A stretch of DNA of 33,246 bases from an uncultured Clostridia bacterium (GCA_947626805.1 CANQTR010000011.1:1-33246), one strand, 5' to 3'; shown: positions 24,002 through 32,545, counted from the first letter of the stretch. Numbers and translations: made by a program. The notes: a model not told the origin generated them from the sequence alone.

Positions 24002-26098
24002 ATGAAAAAAATAAAGGAATGGGTAAGCGTACAGCTTGTAAAAAATCCGGGCAAGGTTGTACTTGCGGCAATCCTTTTATTCAATGTCGTATTTTTCTTC
24101 CTAGCGGCGGTCGTCATCAGCAATATGTCGCTATCCGGTACGGAGCATATGTCGTTTCTCGAGGCGGCATTTTGCACGGTGACGATGATACTCGACGCCG
24201 GCTGTATCCAATTTGTCGTGTCGGACATCGGACAAGCCGGCGTAGCCGTCGTATTGGTGTGCCTCGCCATTATCTTTATCGGAATGATTTCGTTCACCGG
24301 CGCTGTAATCGGTTACATCACCAATTACATTTCGCATTTTATTGAGGATTCCAATACGGGAAGCAGGAAACTTCACATTTCGGACCATGTTGTGATTCTG
24401 AATTGGAATACAAGGGCATCCGAAATCGTAAATGACTTGCTATATTGCGGCAAAAAGCAAAAAGTCGTCGTTCTTGTGGGCGGTAGAAAAAAGGAAATCG
24501 AAAAGGAAATCGAAGAGCGGCTTGCCGACACCGTTTCCAGGGAGAATGCGGAATTCCGCAAAAAGAGCTTTTTGCGAAGGGTTTTCACGGAGAAAAATAC
24601 ACGGTTCCGCAACCGCCTGACGGTCGTCGTTCGGGAAGGCGACGTGTTTTCTTCCAAGCAATTGCATGATATTTCGCTGGAATATGCGAAATCCGTCGTC
24701 ATATTAGGCAGCGATATCAATAATACAGTCTGCCAATTTGAAACCAGAGAGCGTTTAGAGGAGCAGGAGCGCGGAAATTCGCAAACCGTAAAAACGCTCA
24801 TGCAGGTGGCGGATATTACCTCCGCGGCAAATTCAAACGACAACCAAAAAATCATCGTCGAGATTATGGACGACTGGACGTACGAGCTTGTCGAAAAAAT
24901 CATCAAATGCAAAGAAGTCAAAGAGAAATGCAATATCATTCCCGTGCAAATCAATAAAATACTGGGGCAGATTCTTTCCCAATTTTCGTTGATGCCGGAA
25001 CTGAATATGGTTTACAAGGAACTTTTCTCCAACAAGGGCGCGGCATTCTTTACGGAGCCGTATGAAATCGACCGGGAACGCGATTTTGTCCCCGCCTATT
25101 TGGAAAATCATAACCGTGCAATCCCTTTGACGCACATGCTGAGCGACGGCAAGGCGTATCACTATTTTTCCGCGGCTTGCGAAAGAGATGTGCGGGAGGT
25201 TTGCAAGGTCAAAGATTCGGCATATTCCGTTGCGTTGAACAGGGATTACTGGATTGAGAATAAGAATGTAATCATATTGGGACACAACAGCAAATGCCGC
25301 GATATTATGCGGGGGTTTGCCGCTTTCAAAAGCGAATGGAATCGCGCGGACGGGCAGGAAATTCTCCGGATTATTGTCATAGACGACCAAAAGAATCTTG
25401 AGAAAATGAACTATTATAAAGAGTACCCGTTTGTCGTCGATACGGTTGCGGCAAGCATTTATGACAGGGACATAATCTGCCCGACGATTGAACGGTTTGT
25501 CGCGTCAAATGAGGAGGATACCAGTATCCTGATTCTCTCGGACGACGCCGCGCGAAATGAGGACATTGACGCGAACGCTTTGGCGAATCTGGTGTACGTG
25601 CAGGATATCATCAATGCCAAAAAAAGGAACGACCCCGCATTTGACCCGGAGAGTATCGATGTCATCGTGGAAATCATCGACCCCAAGCACCACGATATCG
25701 TCAGCAGTTACAGCGTGAACAACGTCGTAATCAGCAACCGCTATATCAGCAAAATGATTACGCAAATCGGTGAAAAAGAAGCGCTGTTCGACTTTTATAC
25801 CGATATCCTTACATACGACACGGAAGAAGCCGATACATACGAGAGCAAAGAGATTTACACCAAAAAAGTGAGCAGATTTTTCGACGAGCTCCCGAAAAAA
25901 TGCACCGCGGAGGAATTTATTCGTGCGGTGTATCGCGCGTCGACCGATTCGAGTTTGCCGAAAAAACAACGGAATCCGACGGTAGCATTGGGGTATGTGA
26001 AGCCCGGCGGCAGAATGATTCTGTTTGAGGGAAACCAATCCGAAATTACGGTCGAATTGGAAAAAGAGGATAAGCTGGTTGTGTTCAGCAATCATTGA
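24002..26098 (+). CDS. CASTOR/POLLUX-like ion channel with tandem RCK domains
   Basis: 698 aa. TM1 about 18-41, a pore loop LEAAFCTVTMILDAG (53-67), TM2 about 79-107, then two RCK/TrkA-N-like domains: the first opens with HVVILNWNTRASEIVNDLL (129-147), the second at about 421 with KNVIILGHNSKCRDIMRGF. The pore loop ending in D-A-G and the WN/HN-rich start of each RCK unit match the CASTOR/POLLUX (DUF1012) group, best known from plant nuclear channels, with bacterial relatives. Such channels gate cation flow in response to ligand binding to the RCK ring. It probably assembles as a tetramer, which is family knowledge. ATG 24002 follows GGGAGGA; an in-frame ATG at 23981 is less well placed because it lies upstream of that site. 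A structured leader precedes it, suggesting separate control within the operon. Ion selectivity cannot be read. Confidence 0.88.
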   Translation: MKKIKEWVSVQLVKNPGKVVLAAILLFNVVFFFLAAVVISNMSLSGTEHMSFLEAAFCTVTMILDAGCIQFVVSDIGQAGVAVVLVCLAIIFIGMISFTGAVIGYITNYISHFIEDSNTGSRKLHISDHVVILNWNTRASEIVNDLLYCGKKQKVVVLVGGRKKEIEKEIEERLADTVSRENAEFRKKSFLRRVFTEKNTRFRNRLTVVVREGDVFSSKQLHDISLEYAKSVVILGSDINNTVCQFETRERLEEQERGNSQTVKTLMQVADITSAANSNDNQKIIVEIMDDWTYELVEKIIKCKEVKEKCNIIPVQINKILGQILSQFSLMPELNMVYKELFSNKGAAFFTEPYEIDRERDFVPAYLENHNRAIPLTHMLSDGKAYHYFSAACERDVREVCKVKDSAYSVALNRDYWIENKNVIILGHNSKCRDIMRGFAAFKSEWNRADGQEILRIIVIDDQKNLEKMNYYKEYPFVVDTVAASIYDRDIICPTIERFVASNEEDTSILILSDDAARNEDIDANALANLVYVQDIINAKKRNDPAFDPESIDVIVEIIDPKHHDIVSSYSVNNVVISNRYISKMITQIGEKEALFDFYTDILTYDTEEADTYESKEIYTKKVSRFFDELPKKCTAEEFIRAVYRASTDSSLPKKQRNPTVALGYVKPGGRMILFEGNQSEITVELEKEDKLVVFSNH

Positions 26099-26141
26099 GC
26101 TTTAAAACGGCAGAATTTTCTCATGTAATGGAGACACGGTC

Positions 26142-28121
26142 ATGGTGCAGAAGGACGTTTTTATCAGCTATAAAGCAGAAGAATTTGACGACGCGAATTG
26201 GGTAAAAGCGACGTTGGAGCGCAACGGGATTTCGTGCTGGCTGGCGCCGGCGAGTATTCCCGGCGGGTCGAGCTATGCCGTTGAAATCCCGCAAGCAATA
26301 CGGTCCTGCAAAGTATTTGTTCTCATGCTGTCGGAAAAATCCCAAAAATCCAAGTGGGTCCCGAGGGAATTGGACCAGGCAATCAATGAAGGCAAGACGG
26401 TCATGCCCTTTATGCTCGAAAACTGTGCCTTGCAGGACGATTTTAATTTCTACCTCACAAACGTTCAACGCTATGCGGCGTATGAAAGCAAATCAAAAGC
26501 AATCGAAAAAATGATTGTCGAAATCAAAGCCATCCTGAAAAGCGAAGAACCGATTGCGGCGCCGGCGGCGGAAGAAAAACCGCAACCGGAGAATACGTCG
26601 GGCGCAAAAACGAAGCCGCCCCGCGAAAAAGAACGGAAACCGGCAAAAAGAATTGGCAAGCCCCCGAAAAAAATATGCGGGGATAAGAAAAAAATTGCAT
26701 TGCTTGCTTTTTTCGCCGGACTTATCGTTGTTGTGCTGGTTGTATGCGGGATTGTCGGATACCGCAATTCGCGCACGATTCGCATTGCGGGGAATTCGTT
26801 TAACGCGAAGGACCGCTCGGTTACTTTGAAGGACGCGGTTCTTTCAGACGAAGATATTCGGGCGTTCGGCAAATTTGAAGAATTAACGTCGATTTATATC
26901 TCCGGTTGCGAAATAACCGGCGATAATATTGCGCCTCTTTGCCCGAAATCCTTATTCACGCTCTCTCTTACCGATTGCGGATTGACCGACGCGCAACTCA
27001 AAAGCATTGATTTTTCCGCGGCGGAGAAACTTATCAATTTAAATGTGAGCGGGAACCCAATCACTTCGCTTGCGGTTTTGCGCGATGTTTCGGATACGAT
27101 GAACAAATTGAACATCAGTGAGACCGGAATCACGGACATTTCCGTCCTGAACGATTTCAAATTGCTTGACGAATTATACGCGGACCATGACGGAATACAG
27201 GATATTTCCGCGTTGAACGCTTGCGTAAAGTTGACGGTTCTGCACCTTGACCGAAACAGAATTTCCGATTTATCGCCGCTCGCAAAGTGCATCAAATTAA
27301 GAGAACTTTCTCTCAACGAAAATTTGTTGACATCTCTTGCGGGGCTGGAATCGTGTATCGAACTGGTCGAAATAGAAGCCGGCGGCAACGAAATCGAATC
27401 CATCGACGGTCTGTGTAATACGACGGTCCTGTATTCCGTTTTTCTCAACGACAACCGGATTTCCGACATTTCCGTCCTGTCTAAGTCGGCAAAAACGTTA
27501 TATAGACTGTACGTCAGGAATAATCGCTTGCGCGAGATAGACGCCTTGACCGACACGGTTGCCCTTGCATATCTGAATCTGGACAACAATCAAATCACAT
27601 CGGTTTCGCCGCTCGAAAACAGCGCCGAACTGATAGGCGTTTCCGCTGTGGGCAATCAAATCGATTCGCTGAATGGGCTGGAGGGGAAAGAGAAACTTTG
27701 GTATCTGAATCTTTCAGGCAATCAAATCCGCGTATCGGACGAAGCGGATATCCGCATGGTTGCCGATTCCGCGTCGATTGTAAATGTGGGCGAAAACCCG
27801 ATTGCGTCCTTCTGCTTTACGGCTCCCGGCGGATTCCGGTACCTGAATTTACACGGTACCGAACTTGAATCCTATGAGCGGGTCTATGCGTGCAGAGGAA
27901 ACTATTTGTTCCTGGATTACAGCGAAACGATTGATTTCAACGCCTTGCAGGAATCCGCATTTCTTCGGTACTATATCATCGGTTGTCCGTTGGATAAGCA
28001 GGTGGCGGTTCGGGACGTTCTTGACTATTCGGTGGAATTCATAGACGCGTCCTCCGTTGACGAATTGACCGAAGCCTATATCGCTGACAGTATTAAAGGG
28101 AATCCGGACTTTTATCATTGA
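26142..28121 (+). CDS. TIR-TM-LRR receptor-like protein
   Basis: 659 aa. N-terminal TIR domain (residues 4-130): KDVFISYKAEE (box 1), GISCWLAPASIPGGSSY (BB-loop region) and KWVPRELDQA, with Glu76 in the NADase catalytic position. A Pro/Lys-rich juxtamembrane linker (140-180) leads to one TM helix (about 185-207, ALLAFFAGLIVVVLVVCGIV). The basic residues on the N-terminal side predict TIR inside and the rest outside. Residues about 245-575 carry SDS22/internalin-like repeats of about 22 aa (L..L.ls.N.I.dis.L). The result is a Toll-like receptor with the order reversed: TIR-TM-LRR instead of LRR-TM-TIR. It could sense an outside ligand and switch an inner NADase; that is inference. ATG 26142 follows GGAGA by 8 nt, 43 bp after the channel gene. 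Confidence 0.92.
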   Translation: MVQKDVFISYKAEEFDDANWVKATLERNGISCWLAPASIPGGSSYAVEIPQAIRSCKVFVLMLSEKSQKSKWVPRELDQAINEGKTVMPFMLENCALQDDFNFYLTNVQRYAAYESKSKAIEKMIVEIKAILKSEEPIAAPAAEEKPQPENTSGAKTKPPREKERKPAKRIGKPPKKICGDKKKIALLAFFAGLIVVVLVVCGIVGYRNSRTIRIAGNSFNAKDRSVTLKDAVLSDEDIRAFGKFEELTSIYISGCEITGDNIAPLCPKSLFTLSLTDCGLTDAQLKSIDFSAAEKLINLNVSGNPITSLAVLRDVSDTMNKLNISETGITDISVLNDFKLLDELYADHDGIQDISALNACVKLTVLHLDRNRISDLSPLAKCIKLRELSLNENLLTSLAGLESCIELVEIEAGGNEIESIDGLCNTTVLYSVFLNDNRISDISVLSKSAKTLYRLYVRNNRLREIDALTDTVALAYLNLDNNQITSVSPLENSAELIGVSAVGNQIDSLNGLEGKEKLWYLNLSGNQIRVSDEADIRMVADSASIVNVGENPIASFCFTAPGGFRYLNLHGTELESYERVYACRGNYLFLDYSETIDFNALQESAFLRYYIIGCPLDKQVAVRDVLDYSVEFIDASSVDELTEAYIADSIKGNPDFYH

Positions 28122-28201
28122 GCGCTCGATAGAATGAATCGGACACGTCGCCCGTCGAAAAAATTCGAGGGTATCACGACGAGATAAGGAGAAAGTGAAA
28201 G

Positions 28202-28786
28202 ATGTTTTGCCAAAAATGCGGGAAACAGATTCCGGACGGCGCTACGTTCTGCCCTTTTTGCGGGGCGCAACAGGGGCACGTTGCGGATACGCCACCTCAG
28301 CCTGAGGCGCAAAGCGAAACGCAAAATCCGCAACAGACGGTTCGTTCCGCTCCGCAAAAGCAGGAAAATGTTCTGCTCGGAATCGTAGGCGCGTTTCTCG
28401 GCTCTTTGGTCGGGGTCGTGGTGATGGTGATTCTGGACAGAATCGGATTTGTGGCGTCGATATCCGGCGTCGTCATGACGCTCGGCGCGGTGTGGGGGTA
28501 TAACCGTTTCGGAAAAGCCCTTAGCACGAAAAGCATGATTATTTGCGTCATCATCGTCGCCGCGATGATATATATTGGGAATATGGTGTGCTGGGCAATC
28601 GCGTTGAGCGAGGCGTTCTCTTACGGCTTTATCGACGGTGTACGCGCTATCCCGGCGCACCTTGCGAACGATTCGGCGTTCAGCGAAGGCTATTATGCAA
28701 CCCTGCTGCAGCAATACCTGTTTGCGGGCGTCAGCGCGGTCGTCGTTATCGTGAAGTTGGTCAGAGAGAATAAAAAAGCAAAATAG
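28202..28786 (+). CDS. Zinc-ribbon, four-TM small membrane protein
   Basis: 194 aa. The N-terminal zinc ribbon MFCQKCGKQIPDGATFCPFC supplies four cysteines (CxxC...CxxC); it is followed by a Gln/Pro-rich linker and about four hydrophobic helices (LLGIVGAFLGSLVGVVVMVI, FVASISGVVMTLGAVWGY, MIICVIIVAAMIYIGNMVCW, YLFAGVSAVVVIVKLV). The zinc ribbon is predicted to be cytoplasmic. Proteins of this build are common in Clostridia and unassigned in function. AAGGAG lies 9 nt before the ATG. Its zinc ribbon is clearly related to that of the next gene 18 bp downstream (both begin MFC.KCGK), so the two may interact through it or have arisen by duplication. Confidence 0.86.
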   Translation: MFCQKCGKQIPDGATFCPFCGAQQGHVADTPPQPEAQSETQNPQQTVRSAPQKQENVLLGIVGAFLGSLVGVVVMVILDRIGFVASISGVVMTLGAVWGYNRFGKALSTKSMIICVIIVAAMIYIGNMVCWAIALSEAFSYGFIDGVRAIPAHLANDSAFSEGYYATLLQQYLFAGVSAVVVIVKLVRENKKAK

Positions 28787-28804
28787 GGGCGGAAAGGATA
28801 GAAA

Positions 28805-30364
28805 ATGTTCTGTGTAAAGTGCGGAAAGAAACTCCCGGAGAATTCCAGATTTTGTCCGAATTGCGGCACGGACCAATATCAGGTGTGGAACTCGAAAAGC
28901 GAACCCGACGATGCCGCGCGGCAGTCCGATGAACCCGACGCCTGGCGGGGAACCGATACGCGTTCGGAACAGGGGAGTGCTACGGGTAATGCCGCGCCGT
29001 CCACAAATTCCGGCAGTCCGCAACCGCCGAAAAAGCCGAAAAAAAGAAAAGGCGCCCTGATAGGGATACTTGCCGCAATCGCGTTTATTGCGGTAGTCCT
29101 ATGGGCGTTCAAACCCGACGCTCCCGCTCCTGCCGTCGAACCGAGTCAAACGGCCGAAAGCGGGAAGATAACGGCGAGCAGTGCGGAATCGACAAGCGTC
29201 GCGACGTCCGCATCGATACCGTCCGGGAGCCGGGATATTGAAGATATCATCTTGGGGGACGCTCCAATCATCGTGGACGAAGCGTCTTTGCTCACGACGG
29301 ATGATGTGAAAGATTTTGAAGAATATAACAGGTTGAAACAGAAATTTGACGATGAACTGAGCGCCGCGATACGCAATCTGGAACCGCGGGTATGCGTGGT
29401 ATCTGCCGCGCCGGAATTTGTATCCGCGCAGAATTATGATACGCTCGGCGAGCGATACGGGTATCCGTATTTCTGGCTGTTGTCATACGGTACGTCCGGC
29501 GGCGGGCATGCCATGTGGAACGGTCATGAAATGCAATGGGTATACTACAACTTTACATACAGTTGCAGCAAGGACGAAATCGCCCGTATGCAGACGGAAA
29601 TCGACGCCGCGAGGGAGGAATATTTGCGGCTTATCCCCGCCGGCGCCGACGCCTGGGATGCAGCAAAGACCGTTCACGACGAACTGGTGCGCCGGGTCAC
29701 CTATGACAAGACGCTCAACGGCACGCACTGCCACGACATATACGGCGCGCTGGTGGAAAATTCCGCCGTGTGCCAGGGCTACGCGTACGCGTTCAGTTAT
29801 GTCATGCGGGAATGGACCATTCGGACGGGTCAGCAGTACTATCAAGGCGCCAACTACTATCCCGTCGTCGTATCGGAGGACCATGCGTGGAACACCATCG
29901 GCGCCCTGACCAACGATACGAACATGGACGTCACATGGGACGACCTGGATTTGACCGACGTAAACGGTGAGCCGTATATCCTGTATTCGTTCTTCGGACT
30001 GACGACCGATGAAATACGGAAGGTCGACTCCCACGAGGTCGTCGGCAATAACCAAAACGATTCGGGCGGCATACAGAACCCCCAACCGTTCAATTATCAT
30101 CGGCACGAAGGGTATTGTTTCAGCGGTTTCGATGTGGACGCAATCGTTTCCGCTTTTCGCAAGCAATACCGGGCGGGTTCTAACGTGCTGACGGTTAAAT
30201 TTGAAAAGCAAGCCGACTACGACCGGGTCAAAACCTGGACGGACGGCAACGAGCAGGAACTATGGGATATGCTGACTCGCTGTGGATATACCGGCGCGTA
30301 CTACTATTGGACGCAAGACGAACTTCTGACGTTCAGCGTCGGTTTGAATGCCCCGGCAGAGTGA
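28805..30364 (+). CDS. Zinc-ribbon, single-TM protein with extracytoplasmic transglutaminase-like domain
   Basis: 519 aa. Zinc ribbon MFCVKCGKKLPENSRFCPNC at the N-terminus, disordered acidic/Ser linker, one TM helix (about 83-100, GALIGILAAIAFIAVVLWAF) preceded by PPKKPKKRKK-like basic residues that place the N-terminus inside, a Ser/Thr-rich spacer, and an outside transglutaminase-like domain. The catalytic triad is visible: Cys in NSAVCQGYAYAFSY, His in SEDHAWNT, Asp in NMDVTWDD. After the triad it shares FFGLTTDEIRKVDSH and NYHRHEGYCFSGFD with the C-terminus of the 1944-aa protein, showing close paralogy. Such domains are cysteine proteases or crosslinking enzymes, so cell-wall or surface-protein processing is plausible. 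GGAAAGGA precedes the ATG. It is the last gene of the core operon; the next gene is convergent, only 9 bp away, with no hairpin between. Confidence 0.9.
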   Translation: MFCVKCGKKLPENSRFCPNCGTDQYQVWNSKSEPDDAARQSDEPDAWRGTDTRSEQGSATGNAAPSTNSGSPQPPKKPKKRKGALIGILAAIAFIAVVLWAFKPDAPAPAVEPSQTAESGKITASSAESTSVATSASIPSGSRDIEDIILGDAPIIVDEASLLTTDDVKDFEEYNRLKQKFDDELSAAIRNLEPRVCVVSAAPEFVSAQNYDTLGERYGYPYFWLLSYGTSGGGHAMWNGHEMQWVYYNFTYSCSKDEIARMQTEIDAAREEYLRLIPAGADAWDAAKTVHDELVRRVTYDKTLNGTHCHDIYGALVENSAVCQGYAYAFSYVMREWTIRTGQQYYQGANYYPVVVSEDHAWNTIGALTNDTNMDVTWDDLDLTDVNGEPYILYSFFGLTTDEIRKVDSHEVVGNNQNDSGGIQNPQPFNYHRHEGYCFSGFDVDAIVSAFRKQYRAGSNVLTVKFEKQADYDRVKTWTDGNEQELWDMLTRCGYTGAYYYWTQDELLTFSVGLNAPAE

Positions 30365-30373
30365 CGGTTGTTT

Positions 30374-31024
30374 TCAATTGTCTACATTGATGTATCCGAG
30401 GTCACGGTTCCCGTCTATTTCGCGTATCCAACAGTTTTTGGGATTGCGCTCCTCCTGATACCATTCCGGAGAATAATGAAACCACCGAAGCAGGAACGCC
30501 CGCAATGTGGTGCCGTGGGTAAATACGAACAACGTTTCCGTTGCGTGTTTTTCGTAATCCCGATATATGGTCCCCATAAACTGGTGGATGCGGATGGCTA
30601 CATCAAACGGGCTTTCGCCGAGGGGCAGACGCGCATAAAACTTGCCGTAGTTTTTCCGCTGCCGCTCGTATTCCGCAAACGCATTCGGATAAAGGTTTCC
30701 CCATTCCGTTTCCGGAATCGAATCAAAAAGACCGAACTGTTGCTCTATCAGCGTGATATCCTCGCGAATATCGGGAATCATCAGAGACTTATTGAATTCT
30801 TCGCTTGTCTGCCGTGTGCGAAGATATGGGCTCCTCCATATCCTCGCCCTCGACAAATCCATTTCTTTCTCTTTGCAATAGCGGGCGAGCCATGCGCCGT
30901 TTTTTCTCGCCTGCTCTTTTCCGGTTTCCGTCAAAGAAACGAGGTGGTCCGGAAGCCGTTTGACATAATTTTCACCCACGTTTGCAATCGATTCGCCGTG
31001 CCGTATCAGAAAAATGTGCATCAT
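30374..31024 (-). CDS. Histidine phosphatase family protein (phosphoglycerate mutase-like)
   Basis: 216-aa cytoplasmic enzyme of the histidine phosphatase superfamily. The phospho-accepting motif LIRHGES (His9) opens the protein, a second catalytic arginine is expected in RSPYLRTRQTSEEF, an acidic residue in LGESPFDVAIR, and the second catalytic histidine is in FTHGTT. Length fits the family (about 200-230 aa). The substrate is not predictable; members act on sugar phosphates, nucleotides or cofactor precursors. Two ATGs are adjacent (31024 and 31021); GGAGG lies 3 nt before the first and 6 nt before the second, so translation probably starts at 31021. Convergent with the core operon, and served by its own promoter. 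Confidence 0.9.
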   Translation of the reverse strand: MMHIFLIRHGESIANVGENYVKRLPDHLVSLTETGKEQARKNGAWLARYCKEKEMDLSRARIWRSPYLRTRQTSEEFNKSLMIPDIREDITLIEQQFGLFDSIPETEWGNLYPNAFAEYERQRKNYGKFYARLPLGESPFDVAIRIHQFMGTIYRDYEKHATETLFVFTHGTTLRAFLLRWFHYSPEWYQEERNPKNCWIREIDGNRDLGYINVDN

Positions 31025-31104
31025 AATCCTCCAATGAAATTATAGATTCGCCCTGACGGGATACCGTTTGACGCAATGCGCACGCCTTTCGGAGCTGCAA
31101 ATTT

Positions 31105-31133
31105 ATTATAGCATAGATTTTTGAAAATTTCCA
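31105..31133 (-). promoter_or_regulatory. Promoter of the histidine phosphatase gene
   Basis: On the minus strand TGGAAA (31133-31128, 4 of 6 to consensus) and a perfect TATAAT (31110-31105) are separated by 17 bp, about 81 bp upstream of the start codon. Confidence 0.65.
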
Positions 31134-31190
31134 CCCCCAAATGCACAAAAAGTCGTAGAAATCGCACCGTTCTTGCCATTTGTAAGATGA

Positions 31191-31226
31191 AAAAAGAGGA
31201 ACCGCATACCTGCAGTTCCTCTTTTT
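31191..31226 (-). terminator. Intrinsic terminator after the XRE regulator (bidirectional in form)
   Basis: AAAAAGAGGAAC (31191-31202) and GTTCCTCTTTTT (31215-31226) form a perfect 12-bp stem with a 12-nt loop and T-runs on both strands, 25 bp beyond the XRE stop codon. On the minus strand it ends transcription of the regulator before the phosphatase promoter. Confidence 0.88.
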
Positions 31227-31251
31227 GAAGTGACTCGAATTTTCGTATCTG

Positions 31252-32313
31252 TTAAAGTACGGATTCGAGCTTTTTTGTCAATTCGATAAACCAATCCTTT
31301 TGCTTATATTCATCAAAACAACGCCAATCCAACTCCTCTTTAAGTGTTCTCACAATTTGCAGATTATCGGAAGGCGCGTCGGCAATTTTCCAACCGCATA
31401 GCAACGGGTGCGTGAGGACATGTTCTTTTACGCCAATCGATTTTACGGCACACGCGACCGCACGGGCGAGATGTTTTCTTACAACCGTTTCATCGTTGCC
31501 AAGCGATACTTCGTCTTCCGCAATACAACGGTGAAGAACGCAAAGCTGATTCAGGGATTCATATCCCATATCGTCATTTGGATATGCCGCTTCAAACATA
31601 CCGACAACTGCCTTGTTTACTTCGTAAACAGAATCGTCGCCGCAACACAGATTGAGCCGTGCCGCCATATGGAAAAGCATATCCAAATACCAATGGTTGA
31701 CGAAGCAAAACGTTTCGGTAAGCCAATCCTTCTCATCGTGTATCAGCATAAACAGCATTTCCTGACAATGATTTATCCGGAATGCTTTTTGCGCCCAGTC
31801 GTTTGCTTTTTGCTTATTTCCGTTCGCGAAATAGGTTTGCGCCACTTCCAGGACGGCTTGCCCCCTGTAATAACTGCCGTCTTTGTCGGTTGCGGCAGAG
31901 TTGTATATGTCCGTACCAAGCTCAATGATTTCGTTTTGATAGTTTATTTTGTCCGTATCGAAATAAATGGACATGAGCATTTCTTTGACGCGAATGTCGT
32001 TTGGCATTTTTCTGTACGCTTCGAGCCACAGGGGAATGATTTCGGCACGCTTGCCGTCACGAAATAGCTTTTCCGCTTTCAGACTGCATTCCTCAAAATA
32101 TTTGTCTGCTTCAATTTGTTCGACCTGTAATAATTCATCGACCGTTATTCCGAAATACCGTGCAATATCCGGCAAGAGCAGGATATCCGGGGAAGTGATT
32201 CCGTTCTCCCATTTACTCACGGCTTGATACGAAACGCCGAGATATTCCGCAAGTTTTTCTTGGGATACATGCTTTGCTTTTCGCAATTCTTTCAACTTGT
32301 TTGCAAGATTCAT
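31252..32313 (-). CDS. XRE-family transcriptional regulator with C-terminal helical (TPR-like) domain
   Basis: 353 aa. Residues 1-65 form a Cro/C1-type helix-turn-helix: LKELRKAKHVSQEKLAEYLG then VSYQAVSKWENGITSPD, the classic recognition helix of clostridial XRE regulators. The remaining 285 residues are helical and rich in Trp, Tyr and Ala, with TPR-like spacing (AEIIPLWLEAYRKMPNDIRV), as in many regulators that sense peptides or metabolites. ATG 32313 is chosen because the DNA-binding domain begins there and AAAGGA lies about 8 nt upstream; earlier in-frame ATGs would cover the promoter. Monocistronic, with its own promoter and terminator. It may autoregulate. There is no evidence that it controls the core operon. 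Confidence 0.9.
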   Translation of the reverse strand: MNLANKLKELRKAKHVSQEKLAEYLGVSYQAVSKWENGITSPDILLLPDIARYFGITVDELLQVEQIEADKYFEECSLKAEKLFRDGKRAEIIPLWLEAYRKMPNDIRVKEMLMSIYFDTDKINYQNEIIELGTDIYNSAATDKDGSYYRGQAVLEVAQTYFANGNKQKANDWAQKAFRINHCQEMLFMLIHDEKDWLTETFCFVNHWYLDMLFHMAARLNLCCGDDSVYEVNKAVVGMFEAAYPNDDMGYESLNQLCVLHRCIAEDEVSLGNDETVVRKHLARAVACAVKSIGVKEHVLTHPLLCGWKIADAPSDNLQIVRTLKEELDWRCFDEYKQKDWFIELTKKLESVL

Positions 32314-32352
32314 ATCGGTTTTTCCTTTCTGTTTTATTGTAGCTACGCTTTT

Positions 32353-32380
32353 ATTATAGCACATGAATGAAAATAAGCAA
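32353..32380 (-). promoter_or_regulatory. Promoter of the XRE regulator
   Basis: On the minus strand TTGCTT (32380-32375) and perfect TATAAT (32358-32353) with a 16-bp spacer, 40 bp upstream of the ATG. The rest of 32381-32494 shows no gene and no clear signal. Confidence 0.7.
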
Positions 32381-32494
32381 TAACCTGTATTTCGACATAC
32401 AAGCGAGAAATGCAACTGAATTTATACTTTGTCAAATAAAAGCGCGCTGTAAGAAGGGGAGGGACAATGCGGGCTGCGTTTTTCCCGCCGGAAC

Positions 32495-32535
32495 AAAAAA
32501 AGCCCCCCGAGAAAGAAATCCTTTCTCAGGGGGGC
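32495..32535 (-). terminator. Intrinsic terminator after the 62-aa zinc-ribbon gene
   Basis: GCCCCCCGAGAAAG (32502-32515) pairs with CTTTCTCAGGGGGGC (32521-32535) with one bulged A and loop AAATC; on the minus strand it is followed by seven T (32501-32495). A textbook terminator 11 bp after the stop codon. Confidence 0.93.
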
Positions 32536-32545
32536 AAACACGGAA

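Noticed and set aside
24002..26098. Simple TrkA/KtrA potassium-uptake regulator
   Set aside because: Unlike TrkA or KtrA it has its own TM-pore-TM region and a CASTOR-like pore loop, so it is a channel in its own right.
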